Shown here piece by piece: positions 34,432-45,197 of a DNA stretch of 64,000 nucleotides. Origin of the DNA: Ochotona curzoniae (Eukaryota > Chordata > Mammalia > Lagomorpha > Ochotonidae); NCBI RefSeq assembly GCF_017591425.1, contig NW_024467106.1:21256501-21320500 (forward strand), given 5' to 3'. The position numbers and the translations under genes are program-made. The notes beneath the pieces were generated by a model. The model had not been told where the DNA came from. It was given only the letters and a program-made list of their open reading frames with translations, and did not search any database. Numbering within the stretch: the first letter of the stretch is position 1; each line of letters begins with the position of its first letter.

Positions 34432-34512
34432 GATCTCTCTCTGTCTCTCTCTCTCTCTCTGTCTTTTTCTCCCTCCCTCCCTCTTCCCCTCGCTCCTTTC
34501 CTCCCTCTCATC
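34432..34512 (+). repeat. (CT)n low-complexity tract
   Basis: GATCTCTCTCTGTCTCTCTC continuing through CCCTCCCTCCCTCTTCCCC. It generates Ser/Leu repeats in three overlapping spurious open frames. Confidence 0.93.
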
Positions 34513-36860
34513 ATGCAAGACCAAGAGATGCAGGCCAAACCCTTTAGTAATTGGAGCTGGGAAAGTGGAGTACTTTCCAAGCCTGAGGAACTCCTGCACA
34601 CTTGTCTCACTGCAAATAAAGTCTGTGGTTTCAGTCCTGAAGAACAGGGGCTTAAGGATCACGGCCAATGGCTTAGTCCACGCCAAATGGGTATGCATCC
34701 TGAAGAAGTTACTGGGCATCTCCCAAGTGGAGCATGACTAGAGGGTCCAGGTCCCAGCCAAGTGAGGAATTACTGCAAATGAAAGATTGTTTCATCCATC
34801 CAAATAAAGTATGACATCATCTGTGGATTTTCTGAAAATTTTATCTACAAAACTTTATGCAGAATAGCTTGCACAGTGATCATGAATTTGAGGCCAGTTA
34901 GGATGCCCAGTTCTGGTCAATTCACCTTAGTTGCATCTATTCAGATTGTGGCAATTTCCTATGTCAGGATCAACATCGATATATGTCTGTTGAGTTGTAG
35001 TACCCTGTGTTGGCCTATATTTTGAGTAGATGAAAATAAATCAGTAAATATTTTAAAATCTCATTTCTTCTATCCAACTGCTGTTCAGGTGTGTATCATA
35101 AAATGCTCAGACTGCAACAGCATCTGTAAACTGTTAAGGTGTTTTGTATGCAATAGACAAATTACCCTGAGAGTCTCCTGGCACCATGTGACATTCCCAA
35201 GCATTCGAAAGGGTCACCTTTTCCTTTTCCTCTGCCAATGGGATATGAGCACTGTCCAGTAATGGCCACATTGTGAAAGATGAACTCCCACCTGAGTCTC
35301 AAGTTGTTCAGACACCTAAGTTGAGTGAAGAGTATCAGATGCTTGATACCCAGCAGAGAGTAAAGTTATAGGAATGCCTAGACAAGTGAAGTTCAGAACT
35401 CACGAATGTCACAGAGACAATAAAATAATGGTCCCTGGAACAGGTGTGTGGAGGGTAGTACTAAATCAGAGGTTCTGGTAAATTCCTGTGAGCGCCGTTT
35501 GACTCCACACTGGAGCTCACAAGCAAAAGGGTCAGCAGAGAGCATGAAAGACCTGTGCTAGGGCTGGCTGTTACACTGTGAAGGAAGGGTCACTCTTCGC
35601 TTCCCCTTGTTCAGGAGCGAGGGAGAGAGCAATCCATAAGCCTGGAAACAAGAACCAGGTGCTGATCAGCACTGGAAACAGCACTTGGAGACCTGGTGAG
35701 GATTTGGAGTACAGGTTCTTGTAGTGGGCAGAGAGCCCTGGCATTCTCAGTGCCTTGCTTGTTCTCCTACAGAAGTCCTCCATGGGTTGATGAAGAAAGC
35801 AGGGGACAGGAGGCAAGAATTCCACATCCCAGCATCCGCCCTGTGTTTGCCTGTGCCAGTGACCTCACATTTGATGTCACTGAATTCTTCCAAAGCTCTA
35901 TGAGAGAAGTTTTAAACTATAGCTTAGAGTAACAGCTAAAAATCAGAAAGATTGGGCAACTTCCTCAAATTACAGTAGGAGGGAGATGTGAGTCCACCCC
36001 ATGTTTCTGTCTTGAAAGTCGTGGCTTTTCCTCTCCATGATGAAAAGAGAGCTCTCCTGGGCTTAGCGAAATGATGCCCAATGACAGGGCAACACTCGTA
36101 TTGCCTGGAGAGGTGTGTGCTTTAAACAAAGTAACCAGAGATAAGCCTGCTTCTAGAGTCTCCACTTTTACAGCAATGGGATGGGTCTTGGACCGGTATT
36201 TTACAATCTCCACACATTCTAAGATGCAACCTGTTTTATTTACATTGCTTTGTCTTGGTGTAGAGAGGATCTCTTATTGTACATGGAACTAGCATGAAAT
36301 CTTGCAAGGGTGATTCACGGATTCATTTATTCATTCTTTCACTGGAGTGAGACCTAAGGAGGAAAAAGCAAGGTGAAAAACAGAAGGTCTTGGCGTGATG
36401 AGACGGAGTCCACACATGTGGTGGCAGTTTCCTATAAATGGGATCCCCTGTGGAAGACCAGCTGATACTATTTCCTTTAAAATGTTCTGGCGTCATTGTA
36501 GTTTTGTAGCTTGTTATCTGAATACATGCTATCTTTTGGCCATCTCTGTTTCCTTTTCCTTAATTCCTATTTTCCCTTAGTCTTTGCTAGTTGCCTATCT
36601 GCTCATGCATATTGCTACTTCTCATTGATGAACAAAGATGAGCCTTCAGAGAGAACAAATAATACAGGAGTGAAGACCTGTGTCTGACTCCCGAAGCACA
36701 TATGCCTAAATTTGGACGCTGATTTTCACTTTCTTTCAAGGCTTGCATATTTCCTAGTGTGGTGTTGTGATAGAAGGCAGGGGAGAGAACCAGACATAGA
36801 GTTTAACCCCTAAGCTGATTACTCTGTACCTGGGTTACAACTGAATAAGCTTCTTAGTCT
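34513..36860. other. Non-coding stretch, nothing firmly recognised
   Basis: CTGCAAATAAAGTCTGTGGT at about 34609 has a polyadenylation-signal layout and could be the end of a second LTR on the plus strand, but no matching 5' boundary is visible. The rest, to 36860, shows no SINE or exon signature. Confidence 0.4.
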
Positions 36861-36873
36861 TCTTTATGATTTT

Positions 36874-37207
36874 TTTTAAGATTTATTTATTTATTGGAAA
36901 GTCAGATATACAGAGAGGAGGAGAGACAGAGAGGAAGATCTTCCATCCGATGATTCACTCCCCAAGTGAGCACAAGAGCACAACGGCCGATGCTATGCCG
37001 ATCTGGAGCCAGGAGCCAGGAACTTCTTCTGGGTCTCCCACACGGGTGCAGGGTCCCAAAGCTTTGGGTCATCCTCCACTGCTTTCCCAGGCCACAAGCA
37101 GGGAGTTGGATGGGAAGTGGAGCTGCCGGGATTAGATCCAGCGCCCATATGGGATCCCGGCACGTTCAAAGTGAGGACTTTAGACTCTAGGCCACGCCAC
37201 CGGGCCC
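36874..37207 (-). mobile_element. CSINE, near-intact copy with target-site duplication
   Basis: In antisense order: TTTAAGATTTATTTATTTAT, AAGTCAGATATACAGAGAGG, TTCCATCCGATGATTCACTC, CCAGGAGCCAGGAACTTCTT, GGTGCAGGGTCCCAAAGCTT, GGCCACAAGCAGGGAGTTGG, GCGCCCATATGGGATCCC, CACGTTCAAAGTGAGGACTT and ACCGGGCCC. TCTTTATGATTTT (36861-36873) and TCTCTATGATTTT (37208-37220) form a 13 bp target duplication with one mismatch. It is a close relative of the copy at 30386-30721, in opposite orientation. Confidence 0.96.
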
Positions 37208-37236
37208 TCTCTATGATTTTGTTCCCCCAATTATAA

Positions 37237-37411
37237 GTGCACCTGTGTGGGAGACCCAGAAGAGGCTCTGGGTTCCTGGCTTCGGATTGGCACATCTCTG
37301 GTTGTTGTGGCCTCTTGGGGAATAAATCAATGGATGGAAGATCTTCCTCTCTGTCTCTCCTCCTCTTTGTATATCTGACTTTCTAGTAAAAATAAATAAA
37401 TCTTTAAAAAT
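37237..37411 (+). repeat. CSINE, 5'-truncated copy
   Basis: Begins inside the element at GTGCACCTGTGTGGGAGACC and continues with CAGAAGAGGCTCTGGGTTCC, TGGCTTCGGATTGGCACATC, AAGATCTTCCTCTCTGTCTC and TATATCTGACTTTC, then an AAAAATAAATAAATCTTT tail. It lies 30 bp from the 5' end of the minus-strand copy, making an inverted pair. Confidence 0.93.
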
Positions 37412-37589
37412 ATATCTCCAGGCATTACAAACTTCCTCTAGGAGGCATTTGACTGGTGGGTCCTTGTGCCAAGTTCCCTGGGTGAATTAGTAGCAGATCC
37501 AAGAGGATAAAACAGAGTGAGCAGTGCTTGAACACTGTTATTGGGCTCAAAGCATTGGTACCTGTAGGTATTTAGACAATTATATATAA

Positions 37590-37745
37590 GCTCTTCAATT
37601 TTCAGGCTTACTGCCAAGGAAACAGAGTTAATAATAACTACTCCACAGGATCGTTTTGAGTATTAGTTGAGATGATGTGTTATGAGACACCAGTGCAATG
37701 CTTGGCTCATGACAGTTGCTTAATAAATATGTGTTGACTCAGATG
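37590..37745 (+). repeat. MIR fragment (3' half)
   Basis: GTTAATAATAACTACTCCAC, AGGATCGTTTTGAGTATTAG, TTGAGATGATGTGTTATGAG, CAGTGCAATGCTTGGCTCAT and GCTTAATAAATATGTGTTGA match 'ataatagtacctacctcatagggttgttgtgaggattaaatgag...cagtgcctggcacatagtaagcgctcaataaat'. Confidence 0.85.
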
Positions 37746-38342
37746 CAATTATCTCTTTATTTAAGTTTTTCTTAACTCTAATGAAGACTCCTGTCCTTTC
37801 TGTAAATTGCTTAAAATATCCACACTTTGATGTAACATAAATCACAAACTTCAGGATCTTTCTCCTTGTTTTATAGAACACACATGCAGAATGTTGAGTT
37901 GATAATCAACAACCCAGTGCTATTCAAGTCCACTGCCAGGATTGAAGGGTCTGGCTTTGTCTAATGGCTGTAATACTTTTTTCTGAGTAATGCCATCGCT
38001 GTGCAAACATCCCTCAACTGCCTCTTAGGGATGCTGTGGCAATTCTGAATAACAAAGTCTCTGGAGTTGTAATGGTAAGAACCTGAAGAGCTGGAGAGAT
38101 GGGGGCCTTCCTCTGCTCACCAAGATTCCAGATTGTAGTTCTTTAAATTGTACAAGCGTGGGACCCTCTGTCAGCTCCCAAACCCTGTTTTCTCTTTTGT
38201 ACAACTCTATCTCTCCACAAAGACTTGATTTATCCTTTGTACTTTTTACTGTCTTCCATTTTCCATCGATTACAGAAAAAAGAAAATCTTGTTTTTTATT
38301 CATGGTAGAACTATTTTGTTCTTTATGACTTTTTAAATTTTA
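37746..38342. other. Non-coding stretch, nothing recognised
   Basis: AT-rich sequence up to the next SINE. The 92-codon minus-strand open frame (38025-38303) has no recognisable domain. Confidence 0.45.
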
Positions 38343-38665
38343 AAAACTATTTATCTATTGTTTTGAAAGTTGCAGAGAGAGAGAGACAGAGAGCATGAAT
38401 ATGAGATCTTTCTATTTAGTGGTTCACTCCCCAGACGGCCACAACATCTGGCACTTGGCCAGACTGAAACCAGAAGCTAGGAATTTCATCCTTGCCTCCC
38501 ACATGTGTGTAGGGGCTCAAACAGTTGTGCCATTTTCTGCTGCCTTTCCCAAAGCATATGTAGTGAGCCAGAGCAGAAGTGGAGCAGCCAGGACAGGAAC
38601 CAGAGCCCGTATGTGATGCTGACATAGCATCCAGCTGCTTTACCCACTATATCATAATCCCAGCC
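38343..38665 (-). repeat. CSINE copy
   Basis: Antisense order: TTGCAGAGAGAGAGAGACAG, GTGGTTCACTCCCCAGACGG, CTCCCACATGTGTGTAGGGG, GAAGTGGAGCAGCCAGGACA, GCCCGTATGTGATGCTGACA and ATCATAATCCCAGCC at the element's 5' end. Confidence 0.9.
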
Positions 38666-38724
38666 TGCTGGGTCTCATTCCTACATTCCTTTCTCCCTCC
38701 TCCAATCTCTACTTCACATCACTA

Positions 38725-39051
38725 ATTTTTAAAAACAATATTTATTTAATTGAAAAGTCAGATTTCCAGAGACAAGGAGAGACAGAGAAAAAGATCCTCT
38801 GGCTGTTGATTTACTCCTTAATGGCCACAATGACCGGAGCTCAGCCGATCCATAGCCAGGACTAAGAAGCCTCCTCCGAATCTCCCATGTGGTGCAGATC
38901 TCAAGGCTTTGGGCCATCCTCGACTGCTTTCCCAGGCCACAAGCAGGGAGCTGGATGCAGGGAGTGGAGCAGCTTGGATACGAACCGTACCCACATGAGA
39001 TTATGGTGTAGACAAGGTGAGGACTTCAGCCACTAGGCTACTGTGCCAAGC
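38725..39051 (-). mobile_element. CSINE copy with target-site duplication
   Basis: Antisense order: AATATTTATTTAATTGAAAA, GTCAGATTTCCAGAGACAAG, GGAGAGACAGAGAAAAAGAT, GGGCCATCCTCGACTGCTTT, CCCAGGCCACAAGCAGGGAG and AGGTGAGGACTTCAGCCACT, ending TGTGCCAAGCC. CTTCACATCACTA (38712-38724) and CTTCACATCATTA (39052-39064) are the flanking direct repeats, one mismatch in 13. It lies about 60 bp from the previous copy in the same orientation. Confidence 0.95.
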
Positions 39052-39064
39052 CTTCACATCATTA

Positions 39065-40330
39065 TCTTTCCAACCTCTCAACAACTTTCTTTGAACTTCT
39101 CACTAGGTGTTTGGTATTGATATTCTCAAGTAGAAAGTTCCCTCTTCACAAATTTCAAAGCAGAAAACTTGAAAATTCAATTTTGTTTATATTTTAAGCA
39201 TGGGTACATTTTTTGATCTTCTGGGCCCCTGACCTAATTAGATAGATTTCACTGCTTTTTTTCGTACCCTAAGTTCATATCTTTCTTTTATCACTGCTGA
39301 CGGAAATCTGTTGGGGTTGTTCTAAGTTTTCTTTTCTTTTTTTTTTTTTCACAACTGCTTTAGGTAAAACTGGGGGAATGGCATGTAAGTATGTGAAAAA
39401 TACTGTTTAGACAGCACACTTGCTTCAAGAGTCTGAAGAACTTAGTAATTCTTAACAAGAGGAGAAATGGAATCAGGAACTTACGTCAACTGGATTCACG
39501 CTTGGAGAAACAGTTAGGCGCACTCACCCCTCAAATATGCTTTCCCCTCACTTCCTCACTCCTTTTGTTCTCTGCCCACTGTACCTGGACAACCCATGAC
39601 CCTTTGTCTCTGGGAATTGTCCTGCAGTGTCTCAGGAGATGATGCTGTGGATGAGGGCTAATGCGTATCTTGCCCAGAAGCCTAGGAGAGCCAGTGTTTG
39701 CACACAGTAGGCAGTCACCGTGGGACTGAATGGAGGCTACAGTTCCCCCATGTCTGGAGGTGGAATTTGTATCTTGAAGCAACTCCCTGTGATTTAATCT
39801 TCAGTGCCTTATATGGCATGCATACACACACCAAATCAACACAACACAGAAGGAGTTCAAAGAGGTGTGAGAAAGGCTGTTTTTATACACTGATCAAACC
39901 AGATTCACAAATCAGCCACCATCAACTTTCAGTAGAATTTGCTCTTTAAAGTGTCCACTAGTTTCTTAGGAAATTGTCCACGAAGATGCCTCCAAAGCTT
40001 ACAGGAGAGGAAACTCAGTGTGCAGTTGTGAAATGGGCATTCCTAGTGCATGCCCAGTCTGCTTTTGTAACCCAAACTAGACATTCCTCCATCTGGGACA
40101 TCATTTTTGTCCAGAAGAGACCTGCTTGTCCACCTTGACGTCACAGCAGTTTGTATCTTGTCTGTCAACCTGAATATTTAGCATTACAGGATTTCCCAGT
40201 TGCCTCAGAACACAGCGAAAAAACTGCCTTTCCATCTGTATTTATACAGACTTCACCCCAAATGAAGGGTGATTAAACAAAAACAAACAAACAAAAAGTG
40301 AAATCCCTTGTGAAGCACCTAATCCCAATC
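39065..40330. other. Non-coding stretch, nothing recognised
   Basis: Contains a TTTTCTTTTC/T-run at 39331-39351 and an (AAAC)n scrap at 40276-40297. No gene or repeat family is recognised. Confidence 0.45.
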
Positions 40331-40334
40331 CTTG

Positions 40335-40495
40335 TCTCTTTTTGTAAGTAAAGTTTTATTGAAACACAGCCACGCTCATTCATACATGTGTTGTCTATGC
40401 CTGCTTTCATGCTATAGTGTCAGAGCAGAGAATACATGACCCATAAGATTTAAATGGTTTGCCTTCTGGCCCTTGATGGAAAAGACTTGTCAACA
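40335..40495 (-). mobile_element. hAT-Charlie-like non-autonomous DNA transposon relic
   Basis: AAAGTTTTATTGAAACACAG, CCACGCTCATTCATACATGT, GTTGTCTATGCCTGCTTTCA, TGCTATAGTGTCAGAGCAGA, GGTTTGCCTTCTGGCCCTTG and GGAAAAGACTTGTCAACAAT match the widespread element whose antisense form reads 'aaagttttattggaacacagccacgc ... ctatctggccctttacagaaaaagtttgctgacccctg'. I am confident of the repeat but not of its exact family name. The other terminus is missing. Confidence 0.75.
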
Positions 40496-41369
40496 ATAGC
40501 AAGAATCCATTCTTTCTGGAATCTTCATGGACAGAACAGGGGTTTATAGCTCTTCAGATTCTCGTTCTTACAACTCATATCTTTGGCTTCAAAAGCTTGC
40601 ATCTGATTTTACTTTTTCCCCTCTGCATGTTGTTCTTATTGTTGTTTTGTCACTCCTTCAAGGTGTTTCTGTAACATTTGTTCTCTAGGGCCAGAACTTA
40701 TTCAGTAAGTGTTAACTTTTGGGAGCATGTTTTAGAACGTGCTGAAAACAGCAAATGAAAAAAAGTAACATAGAGAAGTTGATATACAGTCTAATTATGG
40801 CTAATGTTTTAAGAAAGCAGCACAGAAAGCCAGCAGAGAAAAACACAAGAATGTCATGAAGGACTGCGGCTAGGTAGCTGTGCTTGGGCAGTTTTCATTC
40901 CTTCTTGTAACTTTCTTGCAATGGTAGGGAGTCTCTGCTCTCTGACAAGCAGCCCTGATTGAAGAGGTTCTGGTTTCAGTACTTCTGCTATTACAGAGAC
41001 ACTGCCTTCAACAGGGCCTCCCACATTGCTACATTTCAAAGGCTCCCTTACATATCCTACCTATGATTCATCAACTCAGCATTTGTGCATTGCATTGGAG
41101 AAAAGTCATTGTGTGTGTGGAAAATATTGTTCTCTGCCTTTCTTTGAAACCTTGTTAAAACAAAAAAAAAAAAAAAAAAAGAAATCAGATCATCCTCAAA
41201 GTCTAATTTCTAATGCAAATTCTACTTCTCAGATTTTTTTTTAAGAGGATAGATTCCACGGTTTCATCTGATTTCTCGAATTCACTTCTTTGTAATCTAG
41301 ATTTCTAATTTCTGCCAGGAGCTGAAAGAGAACATAGTACCCCTTGCTGGGTGTGGTGGAAGGACCTGG
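40496..41369. other. Non-coding stretch with a poly(A) tract
   Basis: An 18-A run follows AAAAC at about 41163-41180, with no recognisable retroelement in front of it. Nothing else is identified. Confidence 0.5.
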
Positions 41370-41600
41370 GGACATTGTGCCTCCCAAGGTGGACTCCTAC
41401 TTAGGCTTTGTTATCTCCGAGCTATGTATGCGCGGGTATCTTACTAAAGCTTCAGCACTCCAGTTTCCTTGTCTGCAGATTGGGTTTATGAATAATTCTT
41501 GGGCTCCTGGGAGGACTGAAGAGAGTACTTTTTAATACAAGCACTTGCGTTAGTCTAGTAGATAATAGATATTTGATAAAATACCTCTTATGAAGGAAAA
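41370..41600 (+). repeat. MIR, large fragment
   Basis: TTTGTTATCTCCGAGCTATG, TATGCGCGGGTATCTTACTA, GTTTCCTTGTCTGCAGATTG, GGTTTATGAATAATTCTTGG, CTCCTGGGAGGACTGAAGAG and TAGTAGATAATAGATATTTG follow the MIR order. It is diverged but long. Confidence 0.65.
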
Positions 41601-41827
41601 AATAAAACAGACGTCTTTAAAACCAGTGAAAGTGTTTAGAAGGAAATACAAGGTGTTTTCAGTGGAAGAATCCCAGGAGGAAATGATACTTCCTGTCTCT
41701 CTGACTCAATCAGAAACAGGAAGACTCTTCATTCACATGTTCTACTAGTTGCATTCCATAATCTATTTGTAATTACATAGAAAGATGAGTCAGGGGATCC
41801 ATGACCAGTTTTGCCTCTATTTTAAAA

Positions 41828-41990
41828 AGAGCCAATTGTTAAGTAATTTCAGAGGCAGAGAGACGGGCAGAGAGAGGTGGTACTGAAGCTGATGGATAGG
41901 AACTTAATCCAGGTTTTCCGTATGTGTGACGGAAATCCAACTGTTTGAGCTTTCATTGCCACTTTCCAGGGTGCACAAGAGCAAGACACT
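41828..41990 (-). repeat. CSINE, old partial copy
   Basis: CAGAGGCAGAGAGACGGGCA followed by GAACTTAATCCAGGTTTTCC, GTATGTGTGACGGAAATCCA, ACTGTTTGAGCTTTCATTGC and CAC follows the antisense ends of an old C-repeat subfamily, with the middle deleted. Confidence 0.5.
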
Positions 41991-42124
41991 GCAATTGTGG
42001 GCCTCAGCAGGTATCCTGATACGGTATATAGAAATCTCTAATGCACATCTTAACAATTAGGATAAATCGCCTTTGCTGTGCTATGTTAAAGAAATCATCT
42101 TTGGGTTGTTTTCTTCAGTCATGT

Positions 42125-42441
42125 TTTTAGAATTTATTTCTTTTTATTAGAAAGGCAGTTTATGGAAAGAAGGAGAGATAAAGATCTCCCATCCACCGAT
42201 CCACTCCCAAAAAGACCACAATGGTCAGAGCTGAGTGAATCCAAAGTCAGGAGCCAGGAGCTTCCTCTGGGTCTCCCACATGATTGCAGGGTCCCAATGT
42301 TCTAGGCCATCCTCTGCCAAGTTTTCATGCCACAATCAGGGGACTCGATGGGAATTGGAGTAGCTGGGCACAAGCTGGAACCCATATTAGATCCTGGCAC
42401 TTGGAGAAATAGGATTAGCCAGTTGAGTCATAGTGCTGCCC
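42125..42441 (-). repeat. CSINE copy
   Basis: Antisense order: TTTTTAGAATTTATTTCTTT, AGATCTCCCATCCACCGATC, GTCAGGAGCCAGGAGCTTCC, TCTGGGTCTCCCACATGATT, GCAGGGTCCCAATGTTCTAG, GGAACCCATATTAGATCCTG and GTCATAGTGCTGCCCC. Confidence 0.92.
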
Positions 42442-42604
42442 CCTGCTTTGTTTATTCATTTGTAACACGTGCTGTTTAGATAAGAATTTATAAGCTACAC
42501 AGTTTCTACATAAAGATGCTCTATATTCAAAATTTTTGAAGCACACTAAAGTGCTGAAACAAATGAAGCTTTCTTTAAAAAAAAAAGTCACCTTAGAAAT
42601 GAAA

Positions 42605-42760
42605 ACATGTAACATAAGTATAGCACTTTACAGCTTACCAGGGTTTTTTTTTTTTTTTTTTTTTTTGTATCTACTTTAACTTGCTGAGAACAGTCCTGGG
42701 AGCTGGCAAAGGTGAATATGAGGATCCTATGGAAGAGAGAAGAGAACAGACCCAATACAA
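42605..42760 (-). repeat. MIR-like fragment carrying an expanded poly(T)
   Basis: AAGTATAGCACTTTACAGCT and TACCAGGG precede a 23-T run at 42644-42666. After it come ACTTTAACTTGCTGAGAACA and GTCCTGGGAGCTGGCAAAGG. The two sides read as one antisense MIR-type core (tagcactttacagtttacaaag... aatcctcacaac... gtgaggtag) with the homopolymer between them. Confidence 0.45.
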
Positions 42761-43434
42761 CCAGCAAGAGAGCAAACTCGTATGTGAATTCAGTTCTGCT
42801 TGAAGCCAACCTTTTCAAACACTCTACTTTTCTAAGAATGCATTACAGTACTATGATTGTTTACTTCAAAGATCTTAAGTTTTCAGGGACTCTAATTACT
42901 CACATATTTTTCTCTTTGATTGGAGTTCTTCCTCCCTCTACTCTAAGGTTTGCCACCATGGGGATTTTACTTGCACAAGGTCCTCTTTGCTATGTTCACA
43001 GTCTAAATTTTATGGATGAAGACTCCTCACTATTCTTAGGGAGAGCCGCCAGTAACAACAGGAGCCAAGAGAACCAACTCAACACTTCTCTGTGGCTAAA
43101 ACGTTTTGCTCCATAACTTTAATGGAAAGCTGCTGAACTAGCCCAGTTAGAGTTTCGACTTGACCTAGGCACGGGGAGGCAACTACTCTAGTAGGATGTA
43201 GATTAGACTTGGGGCTGGGCATCTTGGAACAGCTAGCATCACTTTGGTATCTCAGCGTTTCCGTGAACAAATCTGCAGGTATGGTGCCTAAGAAATAGTT
43301 CTTCACCAGAAAAAGGAGCATGGGTGATTTTTCCTCTGGAAATCTTCCTCTGACTCCTCCAAAGAGGATCACGGATTTTCTCCACCTGCCCTCTATAGCG
43401 TTTGTCTATTGTAATATCAAGCTGTTAACTGTGG
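42761..43434. other. Non-coding stretch, nothing recognised
   Basis: The 134-codon open frame from 42712 to 43116 starts in the MIR-like fragment and has no recognisable domain or splice context. Confidence 0.45.
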
Positions 43435-43512
43435 CAGTCATCATTATGTCTACTATCTTTCCATTAGACTGTAAGCTTCTTGAAGGCAGGTACAATGTGC
43501 ATTTTCCCCCTA
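43435..43512 (+). repeat. L2 LINE 3' fragment
   Basis: TTAGACTGTAAGCTTCTTGA followed by AGGCAGGTACAATGTGC is the hallmark L2 3' phrase (ctagactgtaagctccttgagggcagggac). It is short. Confidence 0.7.
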
Positions 43513-44120
43513 CATACGTGGTCAGCCTTTCATATCCATAAGTTATGCATCTACTGATTTACCCACAACAAATTGGAAGTATTAAAAGTAAGAAGTTACA
43601 TTATTACTAATGTGTATTTTGTCACTAATCCTGAAATGGCTGTCTCTGTCCTGAAAATACACAATTTGCTTTTTTTGCCCTTTCCCCTAAATCACACAGA
43701 CGACAGCCTTTTTTACAGCATTCATGATCTGTGGGGTATTACAAGAAACAAGGAAATGACTTAAAGTAAAGGGGAATTTGGGGCAGGTCATAGGCAAACC
43801 TGTTTGATATAAGGACTTGAGCACCTGCAGAAGGCACTGAGATCAATGCCCAGTGGGTGCTGAGGAGTGACTGTGTTGGTATATGGCTTTCTGCCTGTCT
43901 CAGTTTGCAAATCCCATTGTGCACTTTGACTTGGTGTTTGCCATATTTTTGCTAGGGAAGTATTACCCCAGTGACCTCAAAAACCTCACCAGATGCCTCC
44001 CAATCCTCACACTTATGGGTCTTCGTTCTCTCTTTCCTTGTCCACCCCACTGTGTCTATTCTGGCTTACTAATTGTTCTTTTAACACGGATGAAATAGTT
44101 TCTAGTTCCACCCTTTTCTT

Positions 44121-44484
44121 TAAAAAAAAATATTTTATTTATTTTAAAGCCAGAGTGAATCAAAAGGAGAAAGAGAGTGAGAGGAAGAAGGAAGGAAGGA
44201 AGGAAGGAAGGAAGGAAGGAAGGAAGGAAGGAAGGAAGGAAGGAAGGAAGGAAGGAAGGAAGGAAGAAGAGAGACTCTTTGGTCTGCTAATTTGCTTTCC
44301 AAATTGTTGCAGCAGCCAGGTCAAAGTCAGAAGCCAGGAACTCCATTTACCTCTTCCACATGGTGAACAGGAAACCAAGTACCTGGGCCATCATTGGCTG
44401 CTTCTCAGGTAGTTTAGTAGATACCTGGATCAGAAGCAGAGCAGCTGGAGAGCTTAGCACACTGCACCACAATGATAGCCCCAT
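44121..44484 (-). mobile_element. CSINE with an internal (GAAG)n expansion
   Basis: Antisense order: AATATTTTATTTATTTTAAA, AGCCAGAGTGAATCAAAAGG, AGAAAGAGAGTGAGAGG, the tetranucleotide array, GGTCTGCTAATTTGC, GTCAGAAGCCAGGAACTCCA, GCAGAGCAGCTGGAGAGC and TGCACCACAATGATAGCCCC. Possible target duplication: TTCCACCCTTT (44106-44116) and CTCCACTCTTT (44487-44497), two mismatches in 11. Confidence 0.88.
44188..44266 (+). repeat. (GAAG)n tetranucleotide microsatellite, about 19 units
   Basis: Essentially uninterrupted GAAG/GGAA units, lying inside the antisense CT-rich segment of the CSINE at 44121-44484. It encodes Glu-Gly-Arg-Lys or Phe-Leu-Pro-Ser repeats in spurious frames. Confidence 0.98.
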
Positions 44485-44904
44485 GACTCCACTCTTTGAT
44501 GGTTTCTCTCTCATAGTCTTTTGGGAAAGCTCTTGCCCAGAATCCTCTGGACTCTGCACCTACTCCATTGTGTCTTTACTTGCATCCATCATCTCAGCAA
44601 AGCCAAACTTGTCCACCTATCAAATTATATCACCCTGCTCGCTGAGCACCGCAAGCACTTCCAGTACTCCTTTTCATGTTCAATTCTGTTATCTTCCAGA
44701 GAACTAGTAACTGATAACATGCAATTTGTTTAATATTATGACTTTTATTTAGTTTCCCCCTGCAATGTAAGTTTTGTGAGAACAGGGCTGGGGGATGGTG
44801 GCAGAGTGGGTGATTTTTTATTTGGGTCACTTATATATCCCACGTCTTTAAAGAGTGTCAGGCACATAGTAAGTGCTCAAACAAATGCAGCTGTTTTTGA
44901 TTTT

Positions 44905-45197
44905 TTAGTATTATTTATTTTTTATTGGAAAGGTAGACTTGCAGAGACATGGAGAGACAGAAAGATTTTCCATTTACTGGTTCTCTCCCCAAATGGCCAC
45001 AACAAGTAGAGATGAGCCAATATGGAGCCAGAAGCGAGGAGCTTCTTGAGGATTTCGAGTAGGGTCTCAAGGACTTTGACCATCCTCCGCTACTTCCCCA
45101 GGTCACAGACAGGGATCTGGATGGTAAGTGACGTGGTTGAGACCCATATGTCTGTTTGGAAGGGGAAGATTAGCCAAATGAGTCACCATGCCACGCC
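44905..45197 (-). repeat. CSINE copy
   Basis: Antisense order: AGTATTATTTATTTTTTATT, GGAAAGGTAGACTTGCAGAG, TTTCCATTTACTGGTTCTCT, CCCCAAATGGCCACAACAAG, GGAGCCAGAAGCGAGGAGCT, AGACCCATATGTCTG and GTCACCATGCCACGCC. It abuts the L2 end at 44892. Confidence 0.92.

Larger units (their letters stand above)
43940..44892 (+). repeat. L2 LINE 3' end, split by a CSINE at 44121-44484
   Basis: The 3' portion, 44740-44892, is clear: CTGCAATGTAAGTTTTGTGA, GAACAGGGCTG, TGTCAGGCACATAGTAAGTG and CTCAAACAAATG match the L2 end 'aatgtaagctccatgagggcaggg ... cctggcacatagtaggcgctcaataaat'. Segments 43940-44120 and 44487-44700 have the CT-rich texture expected further upstream in L2. They would be continuous without the intervening SINE; that extension is inference. 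Confidence 0.55.

Noticed and set aside
30457..37135. Two open frames (30457-30855 minus and 36866-37135 plus) sharing near-identical peptides such as MIHSPSEHKSTTADAMPI
   Set aside because: The shared peptide is the antisense translation of the CSINE present at both places, not a gene family.
44188..44266. Direct repeats that could be mistaken for a CRISPR-like or satellite array
   Set aside because: They are a simple GAAG microsatellite inside a SINE, with no spacers.
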